Shown here piece after piece: positions 39,013-47,610 of a DNA stretch of 64,000 nt. Source of the DNA: Anaerolineae bacterium (GTDB lineage: Bacteria; Chloroflexota; Anaerolineae; Promineifilales; Promineifilaceae). Position 1 is the first letter of the stretch. Every line of letters begins with the position of its first letter. The notes beneath the pieces are model-generated. The model saw only the letters and a program-made list of their open reading frames with translations. It made no database searches and was not told the origin of the DNA. Location of the stretch: contig JADLAX010000027.1 of NCBI GenBank assembly GCA_020848035.1, positions 120,490-184,489 of the forward strand. The letters run 5' to 3'. Made by a program: the position numbers and the translations under genes.

Positions 39013-40503
39013 TTACGAATTCCGCATCCGGTATACGCGGAACCCAAAGATAATTCCGATCAGAAGCACCGTGGGAAGCACCCCCAACCAGATGCCAATG
39101 CCGGCATTGGGCGGTGCCTGCGGCACAGCCAGATCAGTCCCGGCAAACGGTGGCGGAGTTGGAGTCACCGGCCCCTCTGGCGTCGCGGTGGGTTCCAGCG
39201 TGGGGGTTGGTGTTGCCGTCGGCATAGGCTGCGGCGCAATCTCTGGAGCGTCGTCCAGCTTGCGCCAGGTCACGTACAGCGGCCCGGTGGCTTCATCGGT
39301 GAAGGTGACTACCAAAATATTGCCGTTTAATGTTCCCGCCCGGATCGAGTGGGCATGATAACGGCCTTCGCGCCCCTCATCGGAATTGGTGGAGATAAAG
39401 TAAATGATTTGCGGTGTAGACCAGCCCGCCTCGGGATTGGCCGGGTCCCAAACGGAGTGGTACACACCCTGCGGCCAACGGATCTGGCCAAAGAAGTGCA
39501 GGCGACCCAGGCTGTCCGTGGTGAAACCATCTCCCAGCGCCTGCCCTTGCAGATTCCCCATCACGCGCTTGGTTTCACTCCACGTTACGCCGCGATCCAG
39601 CGAATAGCGATGTTCGCGCTGGGTGGTGCTGTTCCCGGCGTATACCATGTGCACCGTGTCACCCGAGACCGCCAGACCTGGGTACGGTTGGCGCAGTTCG
39701 TCTTCGGTGTCATCGGCCCGGTCCACCGAAAAGGGCGTCGTCCAGGTTAGCCCACCATCGAAGGAATGTGTGTACCGAATCCAATCCCCCACCGGATTCG
39801 ACAAATCTGTGGCCGCGTAATACCAGGATGCATGCAGGCCATCATTTTCATCTACCAGCAGTTTGATGACGTTGGGTGAGTCGTAGGTGGGAATGTCGGG
39901 ATCAATCCAGACGGAGCGTGCCCAATTGCGCCCACCATCATCCGAGTAGGTGTAATAGATGCCGGGTTCACGGCCGTAATAATTCACGTACATCATATGC
40001 AGCACATTGTTGCTGTCGGCCACCAGCTTCATACGGTAAGCCGGGTAGAAAAACGCCACGGGTTTTTCCCAGGCCCGCGCCGAATACGCTTCCAACGCCG
40101 GAGCACTGGTGTAATAAACTGGCCCGGTCACCACTTCTGACCAAACCAGGTGCAGCGTTCCGGCCGAGTCCAACGTGGCGGCAAAGGAAACAATGTCGCC
40201 GTCGGGGGCGGTGATGTAGACGTCATTGGGCTGCGTCCAGGTGATGCCATCGAAAGTGGAATATTGTAACGAGGTAACGCCGTCCTCTGGGTTGGTTTCA
40301 CGCCAAAAGACGTGAATAAAACCGTGGGGGTCGGTAATAATCTCGGTCTCGCTGGTGGCGCTCACGCCGCGCGTCGAGAGAAGCTGCGGTTCTGTCCACA
40401 GCTGCGTCTCGTTCTGGGCCTGGGTAGAGGAAACGGACGTGCCCCATACCACAATCATCATCACCAGGAGTAAAGCCAGAAGTAATTTTTTCATCTCTAA
40501 CAA
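39013..40503 (-). CDS. BNR-repeat/exo-alpha-sialidase-like secreted protein, Pro/Thr stalk and C-terminal TM anchor
   Basis: Signal peptide; Asp-box-like YTYSDDGGRNWARS, HSFDGGLTWTTP, YSLDRGVTWSET; PTATPTPTLEPTATPEGPVTPTPPP; C-terminal TM. Confidence 0.8.
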   Translation of the reverse strand: MLEMKKLLLALLLVMMIVVWGTSVSSTQAQNETQLWTEPQLLSTRGVSATSETEIITDPHGFIHVFWRETNPEDGVTSLQYSTFDGITWTQPNDVYITAPDGDIVSFAATLDSAGTLHLVWSEVVTGPVYYTSAPALEAYSARAWEKPVAFFYPAYRMKLVADSNNVLHMMYVNYYGREPGIYYTYSDDGGRNWARSVWIDPDIPTYDSPNVIKLLVDENDGLHASWYYAATDLSNPVGDWIRYTHSFDGGLTWTTPFSVDRADDTEDELRQPYPGLAVSGDTVHMVYAGNSTTQREHRYSLDRGVTWSETKRVMGNLQGQALGDGFTTDSLGRLHFFGQIRWPQGVYHSVWDPANPEAGWSTPQIIYFISTNSDEGREGRYHAHSIRAGTLNGNILVVTFTDEATGPLYVTWRKLDDAPEIAPQPMPTATPTPTLEPTATPEGPVTPTPPPFAGTDLAVPQAPPNAGIGIWLGVLPTVLLIGIIFGFRVYRMRNS

Positions 40504-40509
40504 TACCGT

Positions 40510-41868
40510 TTACCTTACGTAGAGTTCGGCCGAGCGAACCCAATCAACGTACAAATAGAGGGTGCTGGCCGCAAGCAGCAGCGACAACAGCAGGCCACGC
40601 GCCGTGCCCTGACCCACCTGCTGCAAGCCCAGGGCAGACAGCAAGGCGGCGGCCGGAAAAGAAGGCAAAAAGTAGCGGTGGTCGGGTAAGGTGAGAAACA
40701 ACGGCAGCCACACGCTGAGCAGCCACAGCAGCACCACCCAATCTACCGGGCGGCGGCGATTGATGATAAACAATCCACCCAGGGCCAACAAGGGCAAATT
40801 GTACACCCCCAGGGCCGAAGGCAGTCGGTTGGTCACGGTTTCGAAGAGAACACGACGGCCGTATTCATTGGTCAGCACCAGCCCGGCATATTCCCACACG
40901 GTGGCCAGCTGCTGCTGCAATACGTCCACCCGGCTGGCCAGGAACAGCAGGCCAACCCCCAGCGCCGCAGCCAGCAGCAGCCCAACCCCCGCCAGGCGCA
41001 GCGCCTGCTTTTTGGAGCCATGCACAGCAACAATGCCCACCACCAGCGGCACCACAAACACCATCGTGTACTTCAAGAGCAAACCCGCCACGGCCGCCAA
41101 CCCCACCAGGAGCCAGCGCTGCCACGACGGCCGTTCCACCACCCGCAAAGTCAGCCACACCGTCAGCGTAAAAAAGAAGGTGAGCGGCATTTCCACCATT
41201 GCCGCCGCGCCCAGGCGAAAGACGAGCGGGAAGCTGAACAGCAGCAGCGCCCCCAGCAGCGCCGTCGTCCGGTTGAACAGGCGGCGACCAATGAGATAGG
41301 TGAGCCAGCCGGTGCCCAGGGTGAAAACGGCCGTTACTACCCGTCCTGCCAGCTGCGTCGTGCCCAACAAGCGCATCGCTGTGCCGTAAATGATGGGGGC
41401 CAGCGGGGGATGCTGCTTGCCCAGCCAGGGGCGGCGGTCGTAATGTTCAAACAGCGACAGCACGCCGTTGCGCGCTACCGAATACGAGGCAATCAAATTG
41501 CCCTCTTCGTCAAAGGTCCAGACACGCTGCTGGTGGGCAAAAATAAGGAGCGCCACGCCCAGCAGCAGCCCCGCCAACAGCAGCACCCGCGTTTCAGAAC
41601 GGGCCAGCCGATCCTCATCGAGCGGCAGCCAGCCCAAAAACCGCTCCGGCAGCAGGTAAAAAATGATTCCCAGCCCAACCGTGGTAACCACCAGGGGCAG
41701 CAGTTTGTAAGCCGCTGCCGCCGCGCCAGTGAGCCAGATGGCGGCCAACCAGCCCAGCTGAAGCAGCGTCATCAGCGCCAGCAGCGACCCGGCCGTGAGC
41801 CAGCGGATGTGGCGAGGAAACGGCCGTTCCCCAGGCTGTGTCGGCGTGGCGGGAGCCAGATCAGACAT
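40510..41868 (-). CDS. GT39/ArnT-like membrane glycosyltransferase
   Basis: Multi-TM; TFDEEGNLIASYSVARNGVLSLFEHYDRRPWLGKQHPPLAPIIYG. Confidence 0.8.
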   Translation of the reverse strand: MSDLAPATPTQPGERPFPRHIRWLTAGSLLALMTLLQLGWLAAIWLTGAAAAAYKLLPLVVTTVGLGIIFYLLPERFLGWLPLDEDRLARSETRVLLLAGLLLGVALLIFAHQQRVWTFDEEGNLIASYSVARNGVLSLFEHYDRRPWLGKQHPPLAPIIYGTAMRLLGTTQLAGRVVTAVFTLGTGWLTYLIGRRLFNRTTALLGALLLFSFPLVFRLGAAAMVEMPLTFFFTLTVWLTLRVVERPSWQRWLLVGLAAVAGLLLKYTMVFVVPLVVGIVAVHGSKKQALRLAGVGLLLAAALGVGLLFLASRVDVLQQQLATVWEYAGLVLTNEYGRRVLFETVTNRLPSALGVYNLPLLALGGLFIINRRRPVDWVVLLWLLSVWLPLFLTLPDHRYFLPSFPAAALLSALGLQQVGQGTARGLLLSLLLAASTLYLYVDWVRSAELYVR

Positions 41869-41870
41869 GG

Positions 41871-43220
41871 TTACCGGCTCCTCAAGGCGGCTTCGTAAAC
41901 ACGTTCCAGCCGCGCCACCTGGCGCGACCAGGCATGTTCAGTTTCGGCCTCGCGCTGCGCCTGCTGGCCCAATCGCTGCCGTTCTGCCGGATTTTGCAGC
42001 AAGTGGCGGCATGCCTGGGCCAGTTCAGCCACATCACCAGGGGTCACCAGCAGGCCGTTTTCGGCGTGTCGAATCACGTTTTTAATCTGCCCGGCCGCCG
42101 AGGCCACAATCGCTTTGCCTGCGGCCATGTATTCATACAGCTTCAGCGGCGAAAACCACATTTCTTGCGGCAGCTGCGGGTAAGGCACAGTCACCACGTC
42201 GGCCACGGCCAGCAGCTGCGGAATTTTGGCATGGGGCACAAAGCCAGTGATGGTGACCGACTGCTCCAGGTTCAGGCGGCGGATGGTTTGTTCGACAAAC
42301 GGCCGTGCCGGACCATCGCCCACGAGCAGCAGGTGGGTTTCGGGCAGGGTGCGCACCACTTCGGCCAGTGCTTCCAGCAGCTTATCCAGCCCGTGCCACA
42401 TCTGGAAACCGCCGACAAACATCAGCACCGGGGCACTCCCCAGACCAAGTTCGGCGCGCAGAACGGCCGTATCCACCGGCTGTTGAAACAAGGGCACATC
42501 AACCCCGTTGGGAATCACGTTGATTTTAGCCGCCGCCACGCCCCAATTCTGCACCAAATTTTCTTTGGTTTGGGCCGAAACGGTAACGATTTGATCAGCC
42601 AGATGGTAACTTTTATTGGCCGCCCACCGGGCCGCCCACCGGCGCAGCCCGGTGATAGGGCTGCCCATCACCTCGGCCTCCAGCAACAAATCGGCATCAA
42701 CGGTGAGCACGTACGGCGTCTTGGTTTTGCGGCTGGCATAGGCCGCGCCCACGCTGAGCAGGCCAGCGTACTCATGGCAAATCTGGTAACTGGGCAGCGC
42801 CTGGACGCACGCCTCATAAAAGCGGCGCGAGTCGAAACCTGCCAGGTAGGGCAGTTTAAGCAGGCCATGCAGTCGTCGCAGCCCACCTTCGATGAGGTGA
42901 TACGGCCGTACCCCACTCACGCCCAGCGGCAGCCGCCGCTGCCGGGCCAGGTTGGCCAGGTCAGCGTAGGCGACCACTTCACGCCCCTGCAAATTGAGCA
43001 ACTCAACGGTGTGGCCGCGCTGTTCTAGCCCCTGGATCGTCTGGCGGATAAGCATCATCTGCCCCACCTCGGCGGCCAGGTCCACGCCGACATTTTGCAT
43101 GGCATAGGCCACACGCAGGCTGGTGGTGGGGGATACGGCCGTTTCAGTTGGGGGCATCTTGGTTAACACGCTCACTTGCAACCACACCATCAAGGAATTG
43201 GCAAATTCCACGTCCTTCAT
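41871..43220 (-). CDS. Glycosyltransferase family 4
   Basis: VLMFVGGFQMWHGLDKLLEALAEV; PLKLYEYMAAGKAIVASAAGQI; N-terminal start uncertain. Confidence 0.88.
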   Translation of the reverse strand: MKDVEFANSLMVWLQVSVLTKMPPTETAVSPTTSLRVAYAMQNVGVDLAAEVGQMMLIRQTIQGLEQRGHTVELLNLQGREVVAYADLANLARQRRLPLGVSGVRPYHLIEGGLRRLHGLLKLPYLAGFDSRRFYEACVQALPSYQICHEYAGLLSVGAAYASRKTKTPYVLTVDADLLLEAEVMGSPITGLRRWAARWAANKSYHLADQIVTVSAQTKENLVQNWGVAAAKINVIPNGVDVPLFQQPVDTAVLRAELGLGSAPVLMFVGGFQMWHGLDKLLEALAEVVRTLPETHLLLVGDGPARPFVEQTIRRLNLEQSVTITGFVPHAKIPQLLAVADVVTVPYPQLPQEMWFSPLKLYEYMAAGKAIVASAAGQIKNVIRHAENGLLVTPGDVAELAQACRHLLQNPAERQRLGQQAQREAETEHAWSRQVARLERVYEAALRSR

Positions 43221-43249
43221 TTTGAAAAACTGTCTGCCAATTACACAAA

Positions 43250-43306
43250 AACCGCTGAAAACGCAGAAAGAGGGCAGCGGCCGTTTCTTCTGTGCTTTCA
43301 GCGGTT
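43250..43306. repeat. Long imperfect stem-loop AACCGCTGAAA...TTTCAGCGGTT (terminator-like/REP-like)
   Basis: AACCGCTGAAAaCGCAGAAAGA / TTTCTTCTGTGCTTTCAGCGGTT complementary arms. Confidence 0.75.
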
Positions 43307-43322
43307 AAGAATGAAGGCAAAA

Positions 43323-44603
43323 TCAGGAAACAGTTTCCCGTACCATCTCCACCACGTCGGTCTCTGGCCGAACCTCGGCCCCCGCCACACGCGGCACAAA
43401 TACGCCGCTGGCCTCCTCGTAGCCCAGGCTGATGCCGGCCACCTGAATCCAGCGTGAGCTGCCCCAGGCCAACCCCACGCCGTCAATCGGACCCAGCATC
43501 GACACCATCACCACATAACCGCCCGTCGCCAGCTGGAGATGATCCAATTTGATAGAGACGTACCCCTCACCTTCCAGATCGTCCAGCTTGAGGCCGTAAT
43601 CGGCCGTGCGAATCATGGCCGCAGTAATGCCATCAGCACGAGCAAAGCGGAGCACCAGGTTGGGTTTGGCCACTGGCTTGTGCGCCGTGTAGTGCACCTG
43701 GATTTCCACCGGATCATCATGGCTAAACTCTTCGGTGGAGCCGGTGTTCAGATTGCGCACAATCACTTCGCGAATGCCGATGTCGTCCGAAGAGAATTTA
43801 AATTCATCATTCATCGCCGTTGCCGGGGCACCCCCTTCAGCAATTTGGCGCTCGATCAGCCAGTTTTCGTACTCGTTGAGCACTTCATTTACTTCGCCCT
43901 GCTGCTGCACTTCACCCTTAAGCAAGAATACAGCCTCATCACAGACGCTGCGCACCAGGTACAGATTGTGGGCCACAAATACGATAGTGGTGCCAATCTT
44001 CTGCAGCTCTTCGATGCGGCGGGCACATTTCTGGCGGAACTGGGCGTCGCCCACGGCCAGCACCTCATCCACCAGCAGCACGTCTGGCTCCACGTGGGCG
44101 GCCACGGAGAAGCCCAACCGCACATACATGCCGGAGGAGTAGCGCTTGACCGGCGTGTCGATAAACCGGGCAATGCCGGAAAAGTCAACCATCTGGTCGA
44201 AGCGCTTGTCGATCTCGTGTTTTTTCATGCCCAGGATGGTGCCGTTAAGGTAGACGTTTTCCCGACCGGTGAGGTCTGGGTGGAAACCGGCACCTAATTC
44301 GATGAGGGCTGAGATACGGCCGTCGATATGCACCTTGCCCGACGTGGGAAAAGTAATGCGCGACAGCAGCTTGAGCGAGGTTGTCTTGCCCGAGCCGTTT
44401 GGCCCCACCAACCCCAACGCCTTGCCCGGCGTGATGTTAAAACTCACGTCACGCAGCGCCCACAAAATTTGGGATTCCGGCACGCCGTTGCTGCGCCCGG
44501 TCAGGCGATCAATCGGCTTCTTAATGATGCGCTTGATACTGGTTTGCCCGGTACCAATTTCGTATCGTTTTGAGACGTTTTCAAAGCGAACAGCAGGTTT
44601 CAT
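43323..44603 (-). CDS. Polysaccharide ABC exporter ATP-binding protein with C-terminal Wzt-like domain
   Basis: LVGPNGSGKTTSLKLLSRITFPTSGKV; SSGMYVRLGFSVAAHVEPDVLLVDEVLAVGD; ~170 aa C-terminal extension. Confidence 0.92.
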   Translation of the reverse strand: MKPAVRFENVSKRYEIGTGQTSIKRIIKKPIDRLTGRSNGVPESQILWALRDVSFNITPGKALGLVGPNGSGKTTSLKLLSRITFPTSGKVHIDGRISALIELGAGFHPDLTGRENVYLNGTILGMKKHEIDKRFDQMVDFSGIARFIDTPVKRYSSGMYVRLGFSVAAHVEPDVLLVDEVLAVGDAQFRQKCARRIEELQKIGTTIVFVAHNLYLVRSVCDEAVFLLKGEVQQQGEVNEVLNEYENWLIERQIAEGGAPATAMNDEFKFSSDDIGIREVIVRNLNTGSTEEFSHDDPVEIQVHYTAHKPVAKPNLVLRFARADGITAAMIRTADYGLKLDDLEGEGYVSIKLDHLQLATGGYVVMVSMLGPIDGVGLAWGSSRWIQVAGISLGYEEASGVFVPRVAGAEVRPETDVVEMVRETVS

Positions 44604-44651
44604 CCATGCCTCCTACGAAGAACTGCCACTCCCGTGACAGGATGCTGAAAA

Positions 44652-45440
44652 TTAGATCAGATCGTTAAACAAAACTTCCAGGCGTTTGAAGATGATGTAC
44701 GCCACCACAAATAAGGTGATTGAAATGGCGGCCGACAGGCCCAAATCGGCAAAATTCGGCGGCACACCTTCTAAAATGACAGCGCGATACGATTCCACAA
44801 TGCCCACCATTGGATTCAGCGCATAAAGCGTGCGGAATTGGGGCAGGTTTTCTTCAACCAGTTTAATTGGGTAAATGATTGGCGTGGCATAAAACCAAAG
44901 CTGAACCGCCAACGGCACCACGTAACGCACGTCCCGGTAGAACACTGTCAACGCCGAACCCAGCAAAATGACGCCCAACATCAAGAAGATCTGAATCAAC
45001 ACAAAAACGGGAATCCACAAAAAGTAGATATTTACCGGAATTTGGTAGTAGATCATCAGCAACACAAAGATGCTGGAAGCGATGAGATAATCAAACAAGG
45101 CGGCCCCGATGACGCCAAACGGCAGCACCTCGCGGGGAAAGTAGGTCTTGGTGACCAGGTTCATGTTGTTGATGAGCGAGTTTACCCCAAAACTGATGGA
45201 GGTTTGAAGCATCGTCCAGGGCAGCAGGGCCGAATACGAAAAAATCGGGTAGGGGTAATCTGTATCAATCCGGGCGATCTGCGAAAACACAACCGTGAAC
45301 ATGAGCATCATCGTCAGCGGCTGCAGCACCGCCCAGGCCGCGCCCAACAGCGACTGCTTGTAGCGCACCCGAATCTCGCGGAACGTCCACATGCCAATGA
45401 GTTCACGAAAACGGAACAAAGTTTGTACGTGTGCAATCAT
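44652..45440 (-). CDS. Polysaccharide ABC exporter permease (Wzm/TagG family)
   Basis: REIRVRYKQSLLGAAWAVLQPLTMMLMFTVVFS; YALNPMVGIVESYRAVILEG. Confidence 0.93.
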   Translation of the reverse strand: MIAHVQTLFRFRELIGMWTFREIRVRYKQSLLGAAWAVLQPLTMMLMFTVVFSQIARIDTDYPYPIFSYSALLPWTMLQTSISFGVNSLINNMNLVTKTYFPREVLPFGVIGAALFDYLIASSIFVLLMIYYQIPVNIYFLWIPVFVLIQIFLMLGVILLGSALTVFYRDVRYVVPLAVQLWFYATPIIYPIKLVEENLPQFRTLYALNPMVGIVESYRAVILEGVPPNFADLGLSAAISITLFVVAYIIFKRLEVLFNDLI

Positions 45441-45468
45441 CTAACAGCTTCCTCTTATTTTGTTGCGT

Positions 45469-47007
45469 TTATTCGCGGCGATAGGGGGCATTCACGGCAA
45501 AAATTTTGTCATGTAGAACGGCCGTTAATTCCTCAGCCAGCCCCTTTTCGCTTTCATAAATGTTGTTTAATTCTTCCGGGTCATCTTTCAGGTTATACAT
45601 CTCAAAACTGTCGTCGGCATTGTAACCAAAGTAACGGATCAGCTTGATGTCGTCCTGGTACTGGGCCACGGTGGCTTCGGTGAGGGCCGCATACTTCGGG
45701 TTGCTCTTGGCCTCTATCGAGTACACCATCCGGTCGGTGGGCGCGGTCGCGCCGCCAAAGGTGGGCAGCACCGCCCCTTCAACCCACTCCGGGATGGGCT
45801 GGCCAGTGAGGTGCAGCAGCGTCGGCAGGATGTCGGCCGCGGTGGTCCGCTGGAAAACATCTTCGCGGCTTTGCTGCCCTGGTTTGTGAATCATCAGCGG
45901 AATGTGGGTCAGCCCTTCATACAGCGTCAGGGTCACGTGGCCACGAATGCCGCGCTCAAACAGCTCACCATGATCGCTGGTAAGGATGATGTAGGTGTTG
46001 TCCAAAATCCCTTGCTGCTCCAGGTTGTCCAGCAAACGGCCGATTTCCGCATCGGTAAAGGCCAGGTATTCATCATACAGACGACGTTCCCGGTTCAGAT
46101 TAGCCTGGGGCATGGGCTGGGCACCAAACAGCTTGGGTTTTTCGGGCGGCTGCCAGTTATCGGTGAAGATATCCACAAACTCTTTACGCGGCGTGTACGG
46201 CTCGTGCGGCGGCAGCAGATGGAAATAGCCCAAAAACGGTTGCGGCAGGCTCACCACCTGATCCTCGATCCAGTCAATCGCATCTTCCAGCAAAAAGAAT
46301 AGGTTGTGCAGATTGGGCACACCGCGCGGATATAAATCGCTCAGTTCGTTTTTGAAGCTGCGCGACTCCAGCGACCGGGCAAAGCGATCGAGCAAAGAGA
46401 GGAACAAGGCACTCGGCGGCGTCGCCCCACCCACCAAAGCGGTGGATTCGGCCCAAAAGGCGGTGGTGTAATCTTCAAAAAAGAGCCGGTCAGCAAACTG
46501 ACCATCGGCCAGGCAGAGCTCGCGGGTGTGCTTGAAGAGGTCCAGGTCACCCCGGAACTGGTGCAGCAGCGACATCACCAGCAAATTGTGCGAGTAGGCC
46601 ACCCGGTAATAATCGTCTGGCAGCAGGCTAAACATGTTGCGCTGGATGTACTCATCGCGCACCAGTCCATGCAGCTGAATGGCGCGGTGGGACCAGGCGT
46701 AGGTGCCGGTCATCAGGCTGGACGTGCCCGGCGAGGTGAAGTTGCCGCCCGCCACGTGCTTGTGAAAGACGGTTGACTTCTCGGCAAAACGGGCGATGTT
46801 TGGCGTGGTTTCCCGGTTATAGCCGTACAGCGACATGTGCTGCGCGGAGAGGGTATCAAACACCAGGAACAAAATATTGGGTCGGTCGCTGCTCTGGGCC
46901 TGAGTGCGGGCGGCGTGAACGGCCGTTTCCACATACGGCCAGGCCACTTTATAAAACGGCACCGTAGGCAGCAGCTTCAAAAATGTGCGGCGGTCTATCT
47001 TACTCAC
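45469..47007 (-). CDS. Sulfatase-fold protein with Tat-like signal, lacking canonical FGly motif
   Basis: DRRTFLKLL N-term; PNILFLVFDTLSAQHMSLYGYNRETTPN; ILTSDHGELFERGIRGH; active-site GGNFTSPGTSSLMTG. Confidence 0.88.
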   Translation of the reverse strand: MSKIDRRTFLKLLPTVPFYKVAWPYVETAVHAARTQAQSSDRPNILFLVFDTLSAQHMSLYGYNRETTPNIARFAEKSTVFHKHVAGGNFTSPGTSSLMTGTYAWSHRAIQLHGLVRDEYIQRNMFSLLPDDYYRVAYSHNLLVMSLLHQFRGDLDLFKHTRELCLADGQFADRLFFEDYTTAFWAESTALVGGATPPSALFLSLLDRFARSLESRSFKNELSDLYPRGVPNLHNLFFLLEDAIDWIEDQVVSLPQPFLGYFHLLPPHEPYTPRKEFVDIFTDNWQPPEKPKLFGAQPMPQANLNRERRLYDEYLAFTDAEIGRLLDNLEQQGILDNTYIILTSDHGELFERGIRGHVTLTLYEGLTHIPLMIHKPGQQSREDVFQRTTAADILPTLLHLTGQPIPEWVEGAVLPTFGGATAPTDRMVYSIEAKSNPKYAALTEATVAQYQDDIKLIRYFGYNADDSFEMYNLKDDPEELNNIYESEKGLAEELTAVLHDKIFAVNAPYRRE

Positions 47008-47022
47008 GGCAAAATCCTCAGC

Positions 47023-47610
47023 TTAAAACGCGCGAAACACCACGTTGATGATGCACAGCAAATCAATAAAGAGATACAGACCAGCCAGACCAGCGGCCCG
47101 CTGCATGAAGTTGTCTACCATTCCGGCCACCTTGGGGTTGCGCCAGATGTAGACGTAGGCCGCACCGACCACCACCGCATAACTCACTGCCCACAAGCCC
47201 AGGGCAATCAGGTTGCGCTGCTCCAGCCACTTGGGAAAGAGGTGAAAGATCATAAACCAGACGGCAGTAATCAACGCCAGTGCGCTGCCCAATGTGGCAA
47301 ATTTCTGCCGGAAAAAGCGATAGGGCAAAATCAGCGCCAGCAGCAAAACGCCTAAAAACAGGAAAATGGCGTCCGGCAGGGTAAAAACGCCCATCAAGTA
47401 GGAGAACGCCCCCAAAAGCTCTGACGTATTCATTCGCTTAATCCAGACCGTATACTCCTGGAAAAAGTCGATTAACGCCCAAACGTGGGTGGGGAAGACC
47501 GCCGCCGCAAACACAATCCACAAGGTAGACCGGTTCAGCCCTTCTTTGGGTGTTCCTATCTCGGTCGCGGGAACGGCCGTTTCTGTCGTAGTTGGATTAG
47601 AGGTAGCCAA
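47023..47610 (-). CDS. Hypothetical multi-TM membrane protein
   Basis: Hydrophobic segments, tightly packed in operon. Confidence 0.7.
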   Translation of the reverse strand: MATSNPTTTETAVPATEIGTPKEGLNRSTLWIVFAAAVFPTHVWALIDFFQEYTVWIKRMNTSELLGAFSYLMGVFTLPDAIFLFLGVLLLALILPYRFFRQKFATLGSALALITAVWFMIFHLFPKWLEQRNLIALGLWAVSYAVVVGAAYVYIWRNPKVAGMVDNFMQRAAGLAGLYLFIDLLCIINVVFRAF

